Positions 12,201 to 24,102 of a DNA stretch of 64,000 nucleotides are shown one piece after another (the first letter of the stretch is position 1; each line of letters opens with the position of its first letter). The notes below the pieces were generated by a model. It saw only the letters and a list, made by a program, of their open reading frames with translations, had not been told where the DNA came from and made no database searches. The position numbers and the translations under genes were made by a program. The stretch is from Archegozetes longisetosus (lineage: Eukaryota; Arthropoda; Arachnida; Sarcoptiformes; Trhypochthoniidae). The stretch spans positions 6,219,843 through 6,283,842 of the forward strand of contig JAEMBT020000003.1 in the NCBI GenBank assembly GCA_018873245.2, given 5' to 3'.

Positions 12201-14620
12201 AATATGATCTTAGCTGACAACCAGACAAACAAGATAGAAATGGGTAAGCGAGGTATTGAGAAAGTTTAGCTAAATTTTTGATGAGATAATTCATTTATAA
12301 GAAACAAAATTGAAATGCTCAATAGGATGCACCTGTAGTTTGATTAGTGATGTCAATGTCAACACATTAAGGATTCAACCTTTTAATCATTTCTTTTCAC
12401 TTTTATATGACTACAATTTCGCAGAAATTTTCTATTCTTGGAGTTAATTTATGCAAAAACATAATAATTAATGTAAATAAAAGTCAAATGAAATGTACTT
12501 AATAATTTTGATTTGAAAATCAGTGTTTAATCAACTACATAGAAGAGAGAATGTACTTTGAGGCAAAGGTACAAGTTTTCAGATGTACAATTGACAGTAA
12601 GTAGGTTTCCCTTAATTGTTAATGTGTTCAGACCAACAAATAAGGAGAGTTTTTAAAATCGAATAACCAATCAGTTGTTTTTGATATCAAAATATCACGA
12701 TTCATACTATAAGTGCCATAAATCATATTACAAGGCACCAAATGAATTGGCAAAGCCTTCAAACTTATTATTGATAAATCAGTTCTCGCAAAACTATTCG
12801 GAAATAGCTGTACACATCTATAAAGAAGCAAACTAAACTGACATAACACGTCTTAATATTGGCTTAAGCGTAAAAGCCAAATGGGATCTGTTAGTAGAGT
12901 TAAGCCTAGTGGACGAACAAATAGGGATGAGTCTGATGAGCTGATCTGTCATTGAGTAATGCACAGTTAAAAGATAGAAGTGAGAGACTATATAGCTTAC
13001 CCCTTATGACCCCATATGGCAATATCCTTTTTATGCTTTGACAGTGCCAATCCGATCATCTTTATCGGAGATATGGTTAAGCTTTTTATTTAACCTAAAG
13101 GCTTTGCTCAATTATCTTTCTCCTATTTTGTCATATTTTCTGTCATTATTTCTCGATTGGGATATTCTTTGATAATCTGAAGTTATTTTTTATGCGGTTT
13201 TGATTTATATGAAAAAGCAATTTCTAAGGATTTGTCTTTAGAGCTTTAGAGGCTCTAATTTGAAAACCTGGAAATAGAGCTGAACGGCCTAAGTTTCGTA
13301 ACATATTTGCTACTGAAAATTAAAAAGTACTGATGTTAGTGATGATTTTGAAAAATGTATTAGTTTTTAGGCTTAGTTTACTCAGTCTGATATGCAGTGA
13401 GTTAAAATCAATACTCATTTTCTTGATATACAAAAAAGTGAGTTAAAATCGTTTCCGTGCCTATAGTTTAGGAATCGTATAATATATTACGATACAAAAT
13501 ATATTAAATCGATCAAACGAACAGATAATGACGATTAATATAAAAAATGTTCAGTTCAAAAGTGAGCATTTTTGTCAAAATTGATAGAGTATTCTATAAA
13601 AGAGAATATGAATTATACCAAAAGTTTAATTGACATTAAAGATTACGACATTGGGTTTGCACAGAATTAGCATTGAAAAAGTATTCAAATTTTTAAAACT
13701 AATATAGATTGAAAATTGGATAATCATTCATAAAAGGACAAGAGTTTGAGCAGCATTTAATGACAGGCAGCTATATTTTATATAAACTGAAAATAGCAAT
13801 TGACTAAAGTTTATAACAATTTGTCATTTTCGTGACCCATTAATTTTAAAGCTTTACTGCGATTGTTTCAAACGTTTTTGTGTCTATCAGAAGCAAACTA
13901 ATTTTTCAATTAAATTGTCATGCAAATTGAACAAATCCTATACATCGACTCACTTTGAAGAGAGCTGCGAGAGAACTGTAAAAATCAATAATATTTAAGT
14001 GAAACTCATTCTATTTCCTATTCCTCAACAATTTTTTAGGTTCCATTATCACAAATATATTTGACGATAAAACAGTGTTAGATTTGATTAACTTTAGGAG
14101 GAATAGAGAAAAATGAGATAAAGTAGTGGCGTAGAAAGATGATTTGATTAAAAAGTTAACTGAGCCCATAAGAGTTACATGAAAGTTGTTCACTCATTCA
14201 TAAGGTAGACCAATTTAGTGAACAGATATACAACCGCAGAGCTTTGAGAGCTCTCCAATTAAATACTGGCTTATCGGTTCTATTCATTCACAAAAATATT
14301 TTACTTAATGATTGTCTCAGTTATTCTTTTTTAGTTCTTATTATAAACTTGGGCTCATTAGAATACTTTATAAACTTTGTAAATGACAGCAATTTGCATG
14401 AAAAAGCCTTAATTTGCCTCTCATTAGCGTAAAGATGCCTCTAATAGTTGGCCAAAGAATTGCTTTGTAAAAGATTAAAACTTTTAATTAGGTGTTTCAC
14501 TGTAGCCTGACGTTTAAATGAAAAAGTCGAGATTAGTTTGTTCCTAGTTTTGAGAATAAGTAAGAGGTTTATTGATTTTTGTTTACTTAGTTCTGATATT
14601 GAAGGACTTCTCAATTTGGT
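9240..14620. other. AT-rich non-coding stretch upstream of CRF-binding protein
   Basis: No recognisable gene. Weak signals are a segment open on both strands at 9640-9830 with a good minus-strand donor (CACTC|GTAAGT, donor GT at 9689-9688), and a short coding-like minus-strand segment 13059-13001 ending at a GTAAGC donor. A 13-bp direct repeat (GTGAGTTAAAATC) occurs near 13397 and 13438. The rest is low-complexity A+T sequence. Confidence 0.5.
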
Positions 14621-14728
14621 TTGATGAGCAAGACTCATATGTATTTGTGTCATAGCTGCTCATATCTTATCATAGGGTCATTAGTTTTTGAAGTGCTAAT
14701 AAATCATATTAATATAAAAAAACAGGCT

Positions 14729-17700
14729 ATGGCTGGCTTTAACAAGATTTTTAAACGATCCACACATCGATTACCAGTCTTATTATTACTATTATTCATT
14801 CTATCTCTTGATCAATGTTTTTCATTGCAAACTATCTTTATTTCATCGGAATGTCAGGTATAACACTAATTGACGAGTAATGAATATTTACTATTCAATC
14901 GATGGCCTTTCTATCAGTCATCTATAAATTGAATGTTGACAACACTATTTTTCTTTGGACTCTCTATTTTTATAATGTCATCACTCTATCAGCCAATTGC
15001 TATCTTTCAGAAGATTACATATTTTATTGCTTTGGATTTATTGCTTACGAGTTAGACTTGTATTTCTTGTTTCAAAGTATTTTGTCAATTCTTTCCGATT
15101 GATTGTTGTTAGATACTAATGATATGACTAAAGATTTTGTAGCTTTACTTCTCAAATCAAATTGAACAGTTGTTCTTGGAGTGTATTATGGGAGTGAAGC
15201 AAAGCTAAAAGAGTATAAAACGGGCCAATAAAAGACAGTTACTGATTTAGTGCTCACTCAAAATATGAAAAAGTAATATTTCAAATTCTAATCCGCTGTA
15301 AGTTTTACAAGCACGAGGGTATATTTCTAGACCTTAACTCCCAAGCTAACTCGCATCGATTTTTCAGCAGCTATTTTAGAAAATAGATGAGTAAATATCG
15401 AGATAAAACAGATGCAATCTATTTTATTGATACTTTTCAAGATTACAATAACATCGATTCATACAAATTCTAATCAAATTTAAATCTTTGTCTTCAGAAA
15501 ACAACTCTAGAATCTCATAGAAGGCCTAGAAATGCAATAGACAAAGACATTGAAGAAGCAGTAATTAGATCTGAAATAATTCCATTAAATCCATCGGAGG
15601 AAACTGGACGTAAGTAAAACTAATTTGGCACCAATCAAAAGGATTATTTCGGTTGTAAATCTTTAAAACGATTAGACTAGTACCTGATCTGCCGAACACT
15701 GAGCAACAACTGATAACTAGCTCAAGCTTTCATTATCTGTCAGTTAAAAGTTAGTTTAGTTTAGCTCTTTTAAGAGACAAACTCAGACCAAAGAGTATTC
15801 AATTAATCACTTCATCAATATTAATGCTTTCAAATCAGTTTCTTTACAAAATATATAGATTTGATTAAATGTTCGGATTAAATACTTGTGGAAAGTATTG
15901 CTTTTATACAATGGTTTGTCTGAAACTGGGTTTGGAAAGTGTGGTGCACATTTAAGTGTTCATTCTTCTGTCTTATGTGCAGCCATAGAACGAATTAATA
16001 CAAACCAATTCTGTTCGCAAGTTATTAGTGTAATGGCCTCGCAACTGAAAGTGCAGCATAAACCTTGTAATCATAGATAATTACTTAATTTGAACCAATA
16101 ACAAAGTATTGGCGATCATATACAGCATGTGCCATATGTTTATACTAATGATGAACTAATGACTGAATGCATGGTACGTGCAGTCTGTAATGTGATTCAG
16201 TTGTCAATACTTAATAAGAATCTATCAGGCAATCATTAAGGCATTTCAATTTGAAACCTTTGAGATAAACCTGATTTACCATGACGATTACCATTTTGAT
16301 GATTACTTGAAGCTAAAGTTAGTATAACCAACTTTTCATCCAATACCACTAGATTCTAACAGCTTCAACATTTGAGCAAATATTTACGAATCTTTAAAAG
16401 CACTTCAACTAAATATCCTGAATGCATTGATCTATTGTTCAAATTCAATGTGAAAGTCAAATGGTTTTGAAGAAACAAGAAATAATCTATATTGACATAA
16501 AAGTTGAAAGTTATTTTCATCAAATCTTCATAAAATTAGGCAAATGACCAAAAGTGATAATAATTAATTTTGTTTTATAGAATGTATGTTTGTTAAGACA
16601 GAAGAAGGCACTTATTCGTTTGTGTCAAACGGTAATACGGCTGATATCTGTGGTCTATATGTCATCTCAGAACCTGAGTATTTGGTTGAGTTTGAGTTCG
16701 ATGATTTTGATGTCAGTTGTCCTAAAGGGGGTCTATTGAGTGTCGTCGACGGCTGGGAACTTAACGGACAATTCTTTCCTGGAACTAAAGACCATCCCAT
16801 TCCTAGACACCAAAGATATAGCGAATTCTGCGGTTTAGTTAAGCCACGGAAGCTTTTCAGGATGAGCCAAAACGTTGGTTTGCTTGAGTTTCGCATTCCT
16901 ACTCGTGGAGAAGGATTTACAGTGAGAGTGCGTTTCATACAAAATCCAAAACGTAAGAATACTTCAATTTAAGCATAACTAAATTGACTTTTCATTTGAA
17001 ACAATCACATTTGAATAGATGAATATGTGAAAGCGATCAGATATATATTAATAGCAATAATCCATGATAAGTGTGACTATTTAGGTATAAGTTTTAGTCA
17101 TAAAATAGATGGTTAGTCTTGATAAGTTGTTTGTTCATATAAATATGAGTTGTAAAAGTCAGCGATCAAGTTTGACATAAATAGGGGATTTAATGAATTT
17201 ATGACAAGGAAATGTGTGAATGCAAGCGTTCATATTAATCATGAGGCAGGTCTATTTAGCCAATATTATGTTTAACTGCTTTTAAGATATAAAACTTCGC
17301 TCTTTGTCAAAGCTTACAAGATTTGAGATATAGATAAATATAATTAAGTTATAAATATAGGCTCTTATCAAGCAATTAATCGGGCACTAATAAATTTTTA
17401 ATAAACTGTTTCCTTATTTAATCAACCTTATCGCTATCAATTGATTAACCTTTTGTTATCTTCAACTATTTCGGTCACTTCTAATCTTTAGGATGAGATA
17501 TAGTATTCAAGACCTGAAATATTAAATCGCCAACTATTTTGTAAGACTAGAAATACTTGATATTAGAATTTAAGCAGAGAACAAATAAGCACACAGTGTA
17601 TTATGACTTGAAAGTCAGTCAACAGTTGACAATATTTGTACCAATCTATCTGACTCTGGATTCGTAGTCTTATAAATTGTGAGGAGTGACCTTTATCTGG

Positions 17701-19815
17701 AAAATAAGGTCTTATGAGAATCAGATTTTCTGTCCGATGGCAAGTTTTGAATGGGATTAATATTTGATCTATTATCCTGGCGTAAAAGTTGTAACAATAA
17801 TATCTCTGAAAATAGTAGGCAATAACAATAAGATAAATGGTTATCTCACAAGTTATATCATGTTTATATGGTTTATACCAAGCATAACGGCATTAACTCG
17901 TGTTCCTTCATTTCTATTGACAATCAATTTGTTTATAAGCGCTACACAGTTTACCGAATCATTGTCAACAACTGAAGTGGTTAGATCTTAGTTCACTAGC
18001 TGTTATAGTAATGCTTTACAAAAAGTTATCCATTTTAAAACATAAACCTTTTCTTATCAACTCTAGTGTGATTTCTTCGCTCAACTGATCGATAAAATGA
18101 AACAAACACTAAGAACTTGTTCACATTTTTAAATACTCAAAATATTTACTTTCCTTCAAAAAACTATTTCATATATTGAAGACTCAATTTTACCAACAAA
18201 TCATGATTTCGACACTTGGGGAGCAATTTTCAAATACAAAAACTCATTAATCATGCATTTTATTAATAAAAAGTAGTTTAAAACAGCGAAATCACAAATG
18301 AACAAGTTCTCGATGCAAAATATACACTAAAAAATGTGTGACTATGAATTTATACATAATCTAGAAATAGTCTAGTAATGTATTCTCGATCATATGACTA
18401 TTGAATTAAAAACTAGAAAATCAAAAGTATTATTGGATTTGAAGATTAGAAAATCTAAATTGATATAATTTAATTGTAGCGTGTAATGCGGTTCTCCAGA
18501 ATCCTCAAGGAGTCTATACATTGAGGAATTACGGTCGATCAATCAACTGTACCGTTTCAATCATATTTCCGGAAAGTTTTCGGGTCTTGGCTTCAAGTGT
18601 GGGGGCACACGATAGAAGAGTAGGAAGTATGACACCATCTAGAAATCTTTACGTGGAGACGGGAATTATAAGAAAAGTGAGTCCATTTATTCGCATCTTA
18701 TCTCTTATGTGATGAAGCATTAACGTATTAATTTATCGATGTACTTCTCTTGCACTATTAGTGTAAGAAGAGAGGAATGCAAGATTATGTTGAAATACGT
18801 GGGGGGGATGGACTTGATCCTCATTTAATGACTGTTGCTGAAGACTTTTGTGGAGTCGATTCTATTCCGAGTAAGTTTTATATTTACCTAATATCTATGA
18901 TAACAAGTCACTTGCAGTTGTCAGGCTTAGTGTTGAAAGTGTGTCTCAACTAATAACTCCTATTAGTAATTATTTATCTGAATCAATTTCCAAAACATCA
19001 AGTCAATATTTTCAAAATCATAAGTCTTTTTCAATCATAGTTGGCTATTCATTCTTGTCAGTTATAAGTTGAGACACACTCCTATTACTTGGTCTGTATA
19101 CTGGGATAAAGTTAGAAATTAGGAGATATTTTAATTTTATTGATATTGTTGTGTCGACAGGTAAACATAAAATTGATGTGGCGTGCGGTAACACTGCTGT
19201 TAGATTGGTATCCAGTGGTAGGCATGACAATTCTGTTACGTTGGCTTTTGATCTTCTCCTAGATATAGTATCGCCAGCACTAGTATGTCCAGCAATGTTG
19301 GAGGCGCTCACATGTGAGTATCTGACACACAGCTTGAATATACATTCGAAAATCTAATAATCCTTGATAGCAACCAGAAGCGATGCCCCGTGATGGCATG
19401 CTTTCTATCAGACCATAATATAGAGAAACTTATATAATATTCAATATAGCACTAGAAGCAAATTGTAAATCAAATTTGGCAAATGATGCGCATCACAAGC
19501 AGGTTGACATAGAAACGATATTTGTGAAGTTGCTATCGGGGGGATTATAAAGTTTGAAGTGTAGTATATACAAAGTTACGAGTTGTGTAGTGGAGTAAAC
19601 AAGATAGTTAGTTAGAAAGTTAGAAATAGTGAGATTTTGAAAGAAGATATGAGAATAGCTTAAGAATGAATTAGCTTGTGCTAAGATAGTTGCCACCCGC
19701 GCATTGAAGACAACACGGCGCCCGAATAACACTAATACTAATACTACAAATACTTTGACTAATACCTTCTAATCAATATCTCAACACAAATACATTTTAT
19801 AATTATTTTCCAGAA
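14729..19815 (+). CDS. Crhbp: Corticotropin-releasing factor-binding protein, seven exons, 357 aa
   Basis: This gene encodes a secreted glycoprotein that binds and sequesters CRF-family peptides; in insects the ligand is the DH44 diuretic hormone. Exons: 14729-14857, 15498-15609, 16581-16952, 18480-18676, 18762-18870, 19161-19313 and a last piece 19814-19815; all phases agree. Exon 1 gives the signal peptide (LPVLLLLLFILSLDQCFS). The large exon carries the diagnostic block CGLYVISEPEYLVEFEFDDF, then VVDGWELNGQFFPGTKDHP. Later matches are PCNAVLQNPQG, YVEIRGGDGLDP and VACGNTAVRLVSSGRH. Ten cysteines occur as five consecutive pairs (QC-IC, SC-FC, PC-NC, C-FC, AC-VC), matching the five sequential disulfides of the family. 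The human protein is 322 aa. The last exon base T (19313) joins AA at 19814, making a TAA only eight residues after the final cysteine, where the vertebrate protein also ends. The acceptor AACAG just before the ATG implies an upstream non-coding exon. Confidence 0.92.
19500..19720 (+). mobile_element. Possible LTR-retroelement remnant in the last CRHBP intron
   Basis: A less AT-rich patch inside the intron ends ...GACAACA followed by CGGCGCCCGAATAAC at about 19713-19727. The ten bases GGCGCCCGAA equal the core of a tRNA-Lys primer-binding site as used by many retroelements, and it directly follows a CA-ending segment, as a 5' LTR junction would. I see no second LTR, polyprotein or target duplication, so this is weak. 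Confidence 0.25.
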
Positions 19816-20140
19816 AGTTCAACTGAAATCACCATGTTTCGAAGAGTTGGCGATGTTTGAAAGGAGTTTTCGTGTATTATTTTGACTTTTGGTATTATAA
19901 ACAATTTGAAGGATTGTATTGATAGAAAATTTTTATTTCATTATATATAATGTTAAATCATTAAAAAAAACATACATTCCATGCCTTATTTATTTTGCGA
20001 TTCAAATCATTAATTAAAATCATTTTCTCAGCAATTAAGCAGAAAAAGAAATGGATATAATTTTCTTGTATGAATTGAGTTACTTTTATTATACACATGA
20101 ATTAATTTGTAGTTTTTATTTGTGTAAAACATTATGACTG

Positions 20141-20146
20141 AATAAA
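20141..20146 (+). terminator. Poly(A) signal of the CRF-binding protein gene
   Basis: AATAAA lies about 325 bp after the stop codon on the plus strand and is the first good candidate in a convergent 3' region. The opposing gene has its own signal at 20428-20423. Confidence 0.5.
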
Positions 20147-20422
20147 TAGTTTCAAACTCAATTCTTTCCATCCTTTCACTCTCCGAGTAATTAATCATTA
20201 AAAGTGAAATTTAGTACTGATTTAGTTTGAAAGCAAATTCCAGTATTAGCTAATCCATTGACTGGCGCCGAGTGTTGATTGACAAAAATAATGATTGGCG
20301 CTCTTATGTCCTGGAATTCTAGCGTAAGTCGTAACTCGACTAAGACTAAGCGATCGTTATGCTAATCTGATTGGGTATTGGAAGCGTTGCGGTTTTCTTG
20401 ATTCATGTGTTAACTGAAGCTA

Positions 20423-20428
20423 TTTATT
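20423..20428 (-). terminator. Poly(A) signal of the giant mucin gene
   Basis: AATAAA on the minus strand, about 375 bp beyond the stop codon of the mucin model. The interval between the two convergent 3' ends also holds a short A-rich tandem repeat (about 20567-20625). Confidence 0.4.
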
Positions 20429-20566
20429 AAGAGATTGAGTGGTGTTGTATTGAGAAAGAAAATAATGGGATAAGTTAGATATACTGCACTGTATTTATGG
20501 CACACAAATAAGGAAGCCTTTGCCTTAACCTTTTTTCACGTAAATTTTATAATAAATAATAGCAGT

Positions 20567-20625
20567 AAAACTTAGAAAAAACTTAGAAAAAACTTTGAAA
20601 AAACTTTGAAAAAACTTATAAAACT
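20567..20625. repeat. A-rich tandem repeat, unit about 12 bp
   Basis: Repeated AAAAAACTTAG / AAAAAACTTTG units, about five copies, in the 3' flank of the mucin gene. Confidence 0.8.
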
Positions 20626-20803
20626 AACATAAATTATAACTGACATATATGTCATACTGTCTCATTCATTTTGTTAATCGTATTACCAACATTACTATCA
20701 TTTACATATGTAAATCCAAGTCAAACCAATAATCATCCTAATTAGAAGTAATAAATCTCTCCATTTCGATAGCAAATAATTTGTGTCTTAGATCAAGTTT
20801 GCA

Positions 20804-23661
20804 TCACATCTCGTTTGTGTGATCATAAAATAGTTTGAAGTTAGTGTTACTATGTTGCTGACTTATATCTTGACTTAAACAAAGATAATTATTTTTGAGT
20901 GATTTTTTACTATTAGTGTCATAAGTTACTCCTCCACTCATATCGGATCCTTTAGACGTGAATCTAGCCTAAAAAAGAACAGAAACTTTTCAGATTGAAT
21001 CCATTACAATAATGAAGTTGAGACTGACATAATGCCTGACATTTACTGGTGTATCATCTCTTATATGCGTGGGAGGATGCAACACAGTCTCATCAATTGA
21101 ACGACCAGTTTCTGATATGGTATTCCTAAATAAAATAAGGCTTTTTATTGAATAGTATGCCGCCATTCAATTATTAAGTGGGTAGTGAATTATAAATTGG
21201 GAACGGTTTATGGTTTAGAATAAGATAGATGCTTTTACTAAATAGTCATATAAAAGATCAAGTACTATGTTCAATCTTATTATTAACTAATCACATAAAG
21301 AAACAAAATTAGTTTGATTAAACTCCTATTTTCCTATATCAGTTAACTTTAATTTTTCTCTAATCAAGACTTGATTTGAGTGAGTGACTACTAAATTGTG
21401 ATATTTTACCCGATTATATAATTTCTCATAATCGCTGCTAGAAAGAGTGAGGTCATGCATAAGTTCATTCATCGGTTCGCGCATTGCATAACAAGATAAA
21501 CTATCGCTAGTCTCGTAGTTCTTTTCATCTTAAGTTCCACCAATTGGCCCATCGATACGAACGCTTTGTGTGCAAGCTAAGAACTGAAAGCTTGAGTTCA
21601 GCTTAACTGGATTGAGATCTTTCGGAAGCCTTACAGGGGTTCGAATAATTGATAAGAATTGAAGCTGACTTTTATTATTTTTATACGATATGGAAGTCGT
21701 TACTTTTAGTAAGGAATTCAAAATGTTGTTAGCTTTCAAATTCAAAATGATTTTAGCTTCAAATTCCTAAGCTGACAACAAATATTTCTAAATTTGAAAC
21801 TATTTGGCGATAACTCTTAAATCTAAAAGACGTTTACGCTTTGATTAATAGATTTTGCGCTAGTATTAAAACATTATGAATAGTTTAGTTAATACGTCAA
21901 AAGTGAGAAATTTTGGAGTAAACACTACGTCACGTTTGAAAGCGACTAAATATCTAACGTTTTAATCAAAACTGAAATGCTAACAGAAGTGCTATATTTT
22001 AGGATTTAGAAATTCATCGAATGAACCCACTAATAAAGAAGAATTACTCTCTAAATGGGTTTTAATCAAGGACAATGTACTCAACCTTAGCTTCAATTAC
22101 GCACTGCTTATATCTCATGTTAGACTATAAAAGAGATGTTAGATTATAAAAGCAATCTTCCAACAGTTCACATAACCTTGTCAACCACATTCATCAAATG
22201 CGAAATATTTCAGTTATTCTCAACACTACATAAACAGATCATTCACTTTCAAATTATAAATATACGAAATATGAGCGAACTATTTCTCTCTAAATATTTC
22301 TTTCTAAATGTTCCAAATCAGTTTGTTTTCGGAGTGTTTTTTCGAGATATTTGTGTTCATATGCTTTTAGTATAAGTTTTCTTTCATCAGATAAGTTTAT
22401 TTTGAGTTATCAACATAAATATTTATATACAGTATGAAGTGTTGTTTTCAAGAGTCTCAGTGTCAGGATTAAGCATACCTTAAAATTTCAGATTGACTTT
22501 TGGGTCGAGAAAGTGATTCAGTATATCGAGCCCTTTGTATTGTCTTCCAGTCCCAGTCATATTTGGCCAATCTTTGACCAGATATCTGATACAGACTAGA
22601 ACGACCGTTGCTCACCATAGATGATGATTTAAAGGAGTTCTAAATTATTGAAACTATTAGTCGAAAGAAGAGTTACTGATCAATAGTCTTATACCATGCT
22701 TTTATTATCTTCAAATCTGGGCGAAGATTGCGTACAATCCGTTATTCCACTATTTCGGGAATATTTTGATGTGGGCCTCGAAGATGACTGAATGTCGTAA
22801 TTCCTGTGCCTATTGGTTGGCGAATAAATATCTGGCCTCTGGCTTGTTTCTCGGCATAAGATCATATTCCTCTGACTACTCGTGGGGATATTTTCAATGA
22901 ACTGAGAGCTCATTGAGTCGAGAGTTTCTGACGCAAAGAAAGCCTAGAATTTTCAAATTGATGTAACTATTATTACAAAATGTAGATCTAGTCTGATCCT
23001 AATCCCATGAAAACTATGCTTAACTTGAGTGACACCAATGCCTCCACAATTGCAACCAAATTGATTTCTCAAAGCCAAACATTAAACCGATTCAATTCAA
23101 ACTTAAGCAACAATTCAATGACCTATGACCTGGTCTCAAGACCGACAATTCAAGAAAAAGAACCAACACCAGAAAATGAAACAAACAGAACGTTTTTATT
23201 GAATGAAAACATGAGAAAATTGATTACAAAGTTATTTAAAAAAGAAGCGATGCATTACTGCTGCTTATGTGGCACTGAGTCGGCGGTCACCAGCTTTAGG
23301 CGGTCACCAGCTTTTAGGTGGTCACCTGCTTTAGGCGGTCACCAACTTTTAGGGCCAAACATTTAAAAGCTCAATGAAAATACAGTAATTAATAATAATT
23401 ATGTTATTTACAAATGTCCTGAGCAAATAATTATTGTTGGCCACAAGTGATAATAAGTAAACAATAAAACAATTATCACCACATATATACTTGACCACGA
23501 TGGATGGCATAGTTTACCTGTTGAGACGAATGCCGCGCACGTGGTATGACTATCTGTGGAGGCAAACTGTTGAACGCTCCGCCAACAGACCCCATACTTC
23601 GATCTAAACTCGGCTCGCTCTCTCTTCTTCTATGCGAATCATTGCTCCCGTTCGGGTCACT
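20804..23661 (-). CDS. Mucin exons 7-11: Ser-rich cytoplasmic tail
   Basis: Five exons: 23661-23518 (SDPNGSNDSHRRRESEPSL..., phase 0/0), 22943-22695 (AFFASETLDSMSSQF..., 0/0), 22639-22479 (NSFKSSSMVSNGRSS..., 0/2), 21125-21047 (NTISETGRSIDETVL..., 2/0) and 20968-20804 (ARFTSKGSDMSGG... to TGA). Each has standard GT-AG borders and matching phases. The tail is rich in Ser, Arg and Gln, with basic-Ser motifs (RRRESEPS, RPKSQSE) resembling kinase or 14-3-3 sites; no known domain is seen. Exons 10 and 11 are the least certain because they are short. Confidence 0.72.
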
Positions 23662-24041
23662 CTGTTATTCAAATTAACTCTTTTACACTCTATTCTATTC
23701 TTTTACTTCGGTCAACTTTCTTACCGGTAATATTCCTGGCCCGTCGTAAACGTGTGACCGAAGGTGATCACTACTTTCGCTCGATGTTTCTAACATTGCT
23801 TTTCGATCTAGTGTTCCACCGATTACTGTTGGCCCGAAAGATGATAGATTTCTAAAACCTTTAGAGATTGTGCGTTTCCTCCATTTTCGACAGCAGTACA
23901 CAATACAACAAATGGATATTATGCAAAGAATGGCAGCGATTGGAAGCAGTATCGCCAACACTGGACATAATTAATTAGAGAGAAATTGAATTTAATTAAT
24001 GGCTTTCATTGTACTTTAGGATGCTTAGGATTAAAAATAAT

Positions 24042-24102
<61 letters not shown>

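Noticed and set aside
15205..15235. TATAAAA-like motif in CRHBP intron 1 as an internal promoter
   Set aside because: The motif is common in AT-rich DNA and no initiator or coding start follows that would make an alternative product.
16612..16938. Minus-strand 108-codon frame
   Set aside because: It is the antisense shadow of the large CRHBP exon.
17764..17991. Plus-strand 75-codon hydrophobic frame inside a CRHBP intron
   Set aside because: There are no splice sites in suitable phase and it would interrupt a continuous, homology-supported exon chain.
21530..21745. A free-standing 71-codon minus-strand gene
   Set aside because: It fits better as an alternative exon of the mucin tail, entered at 21668 in phase 2.
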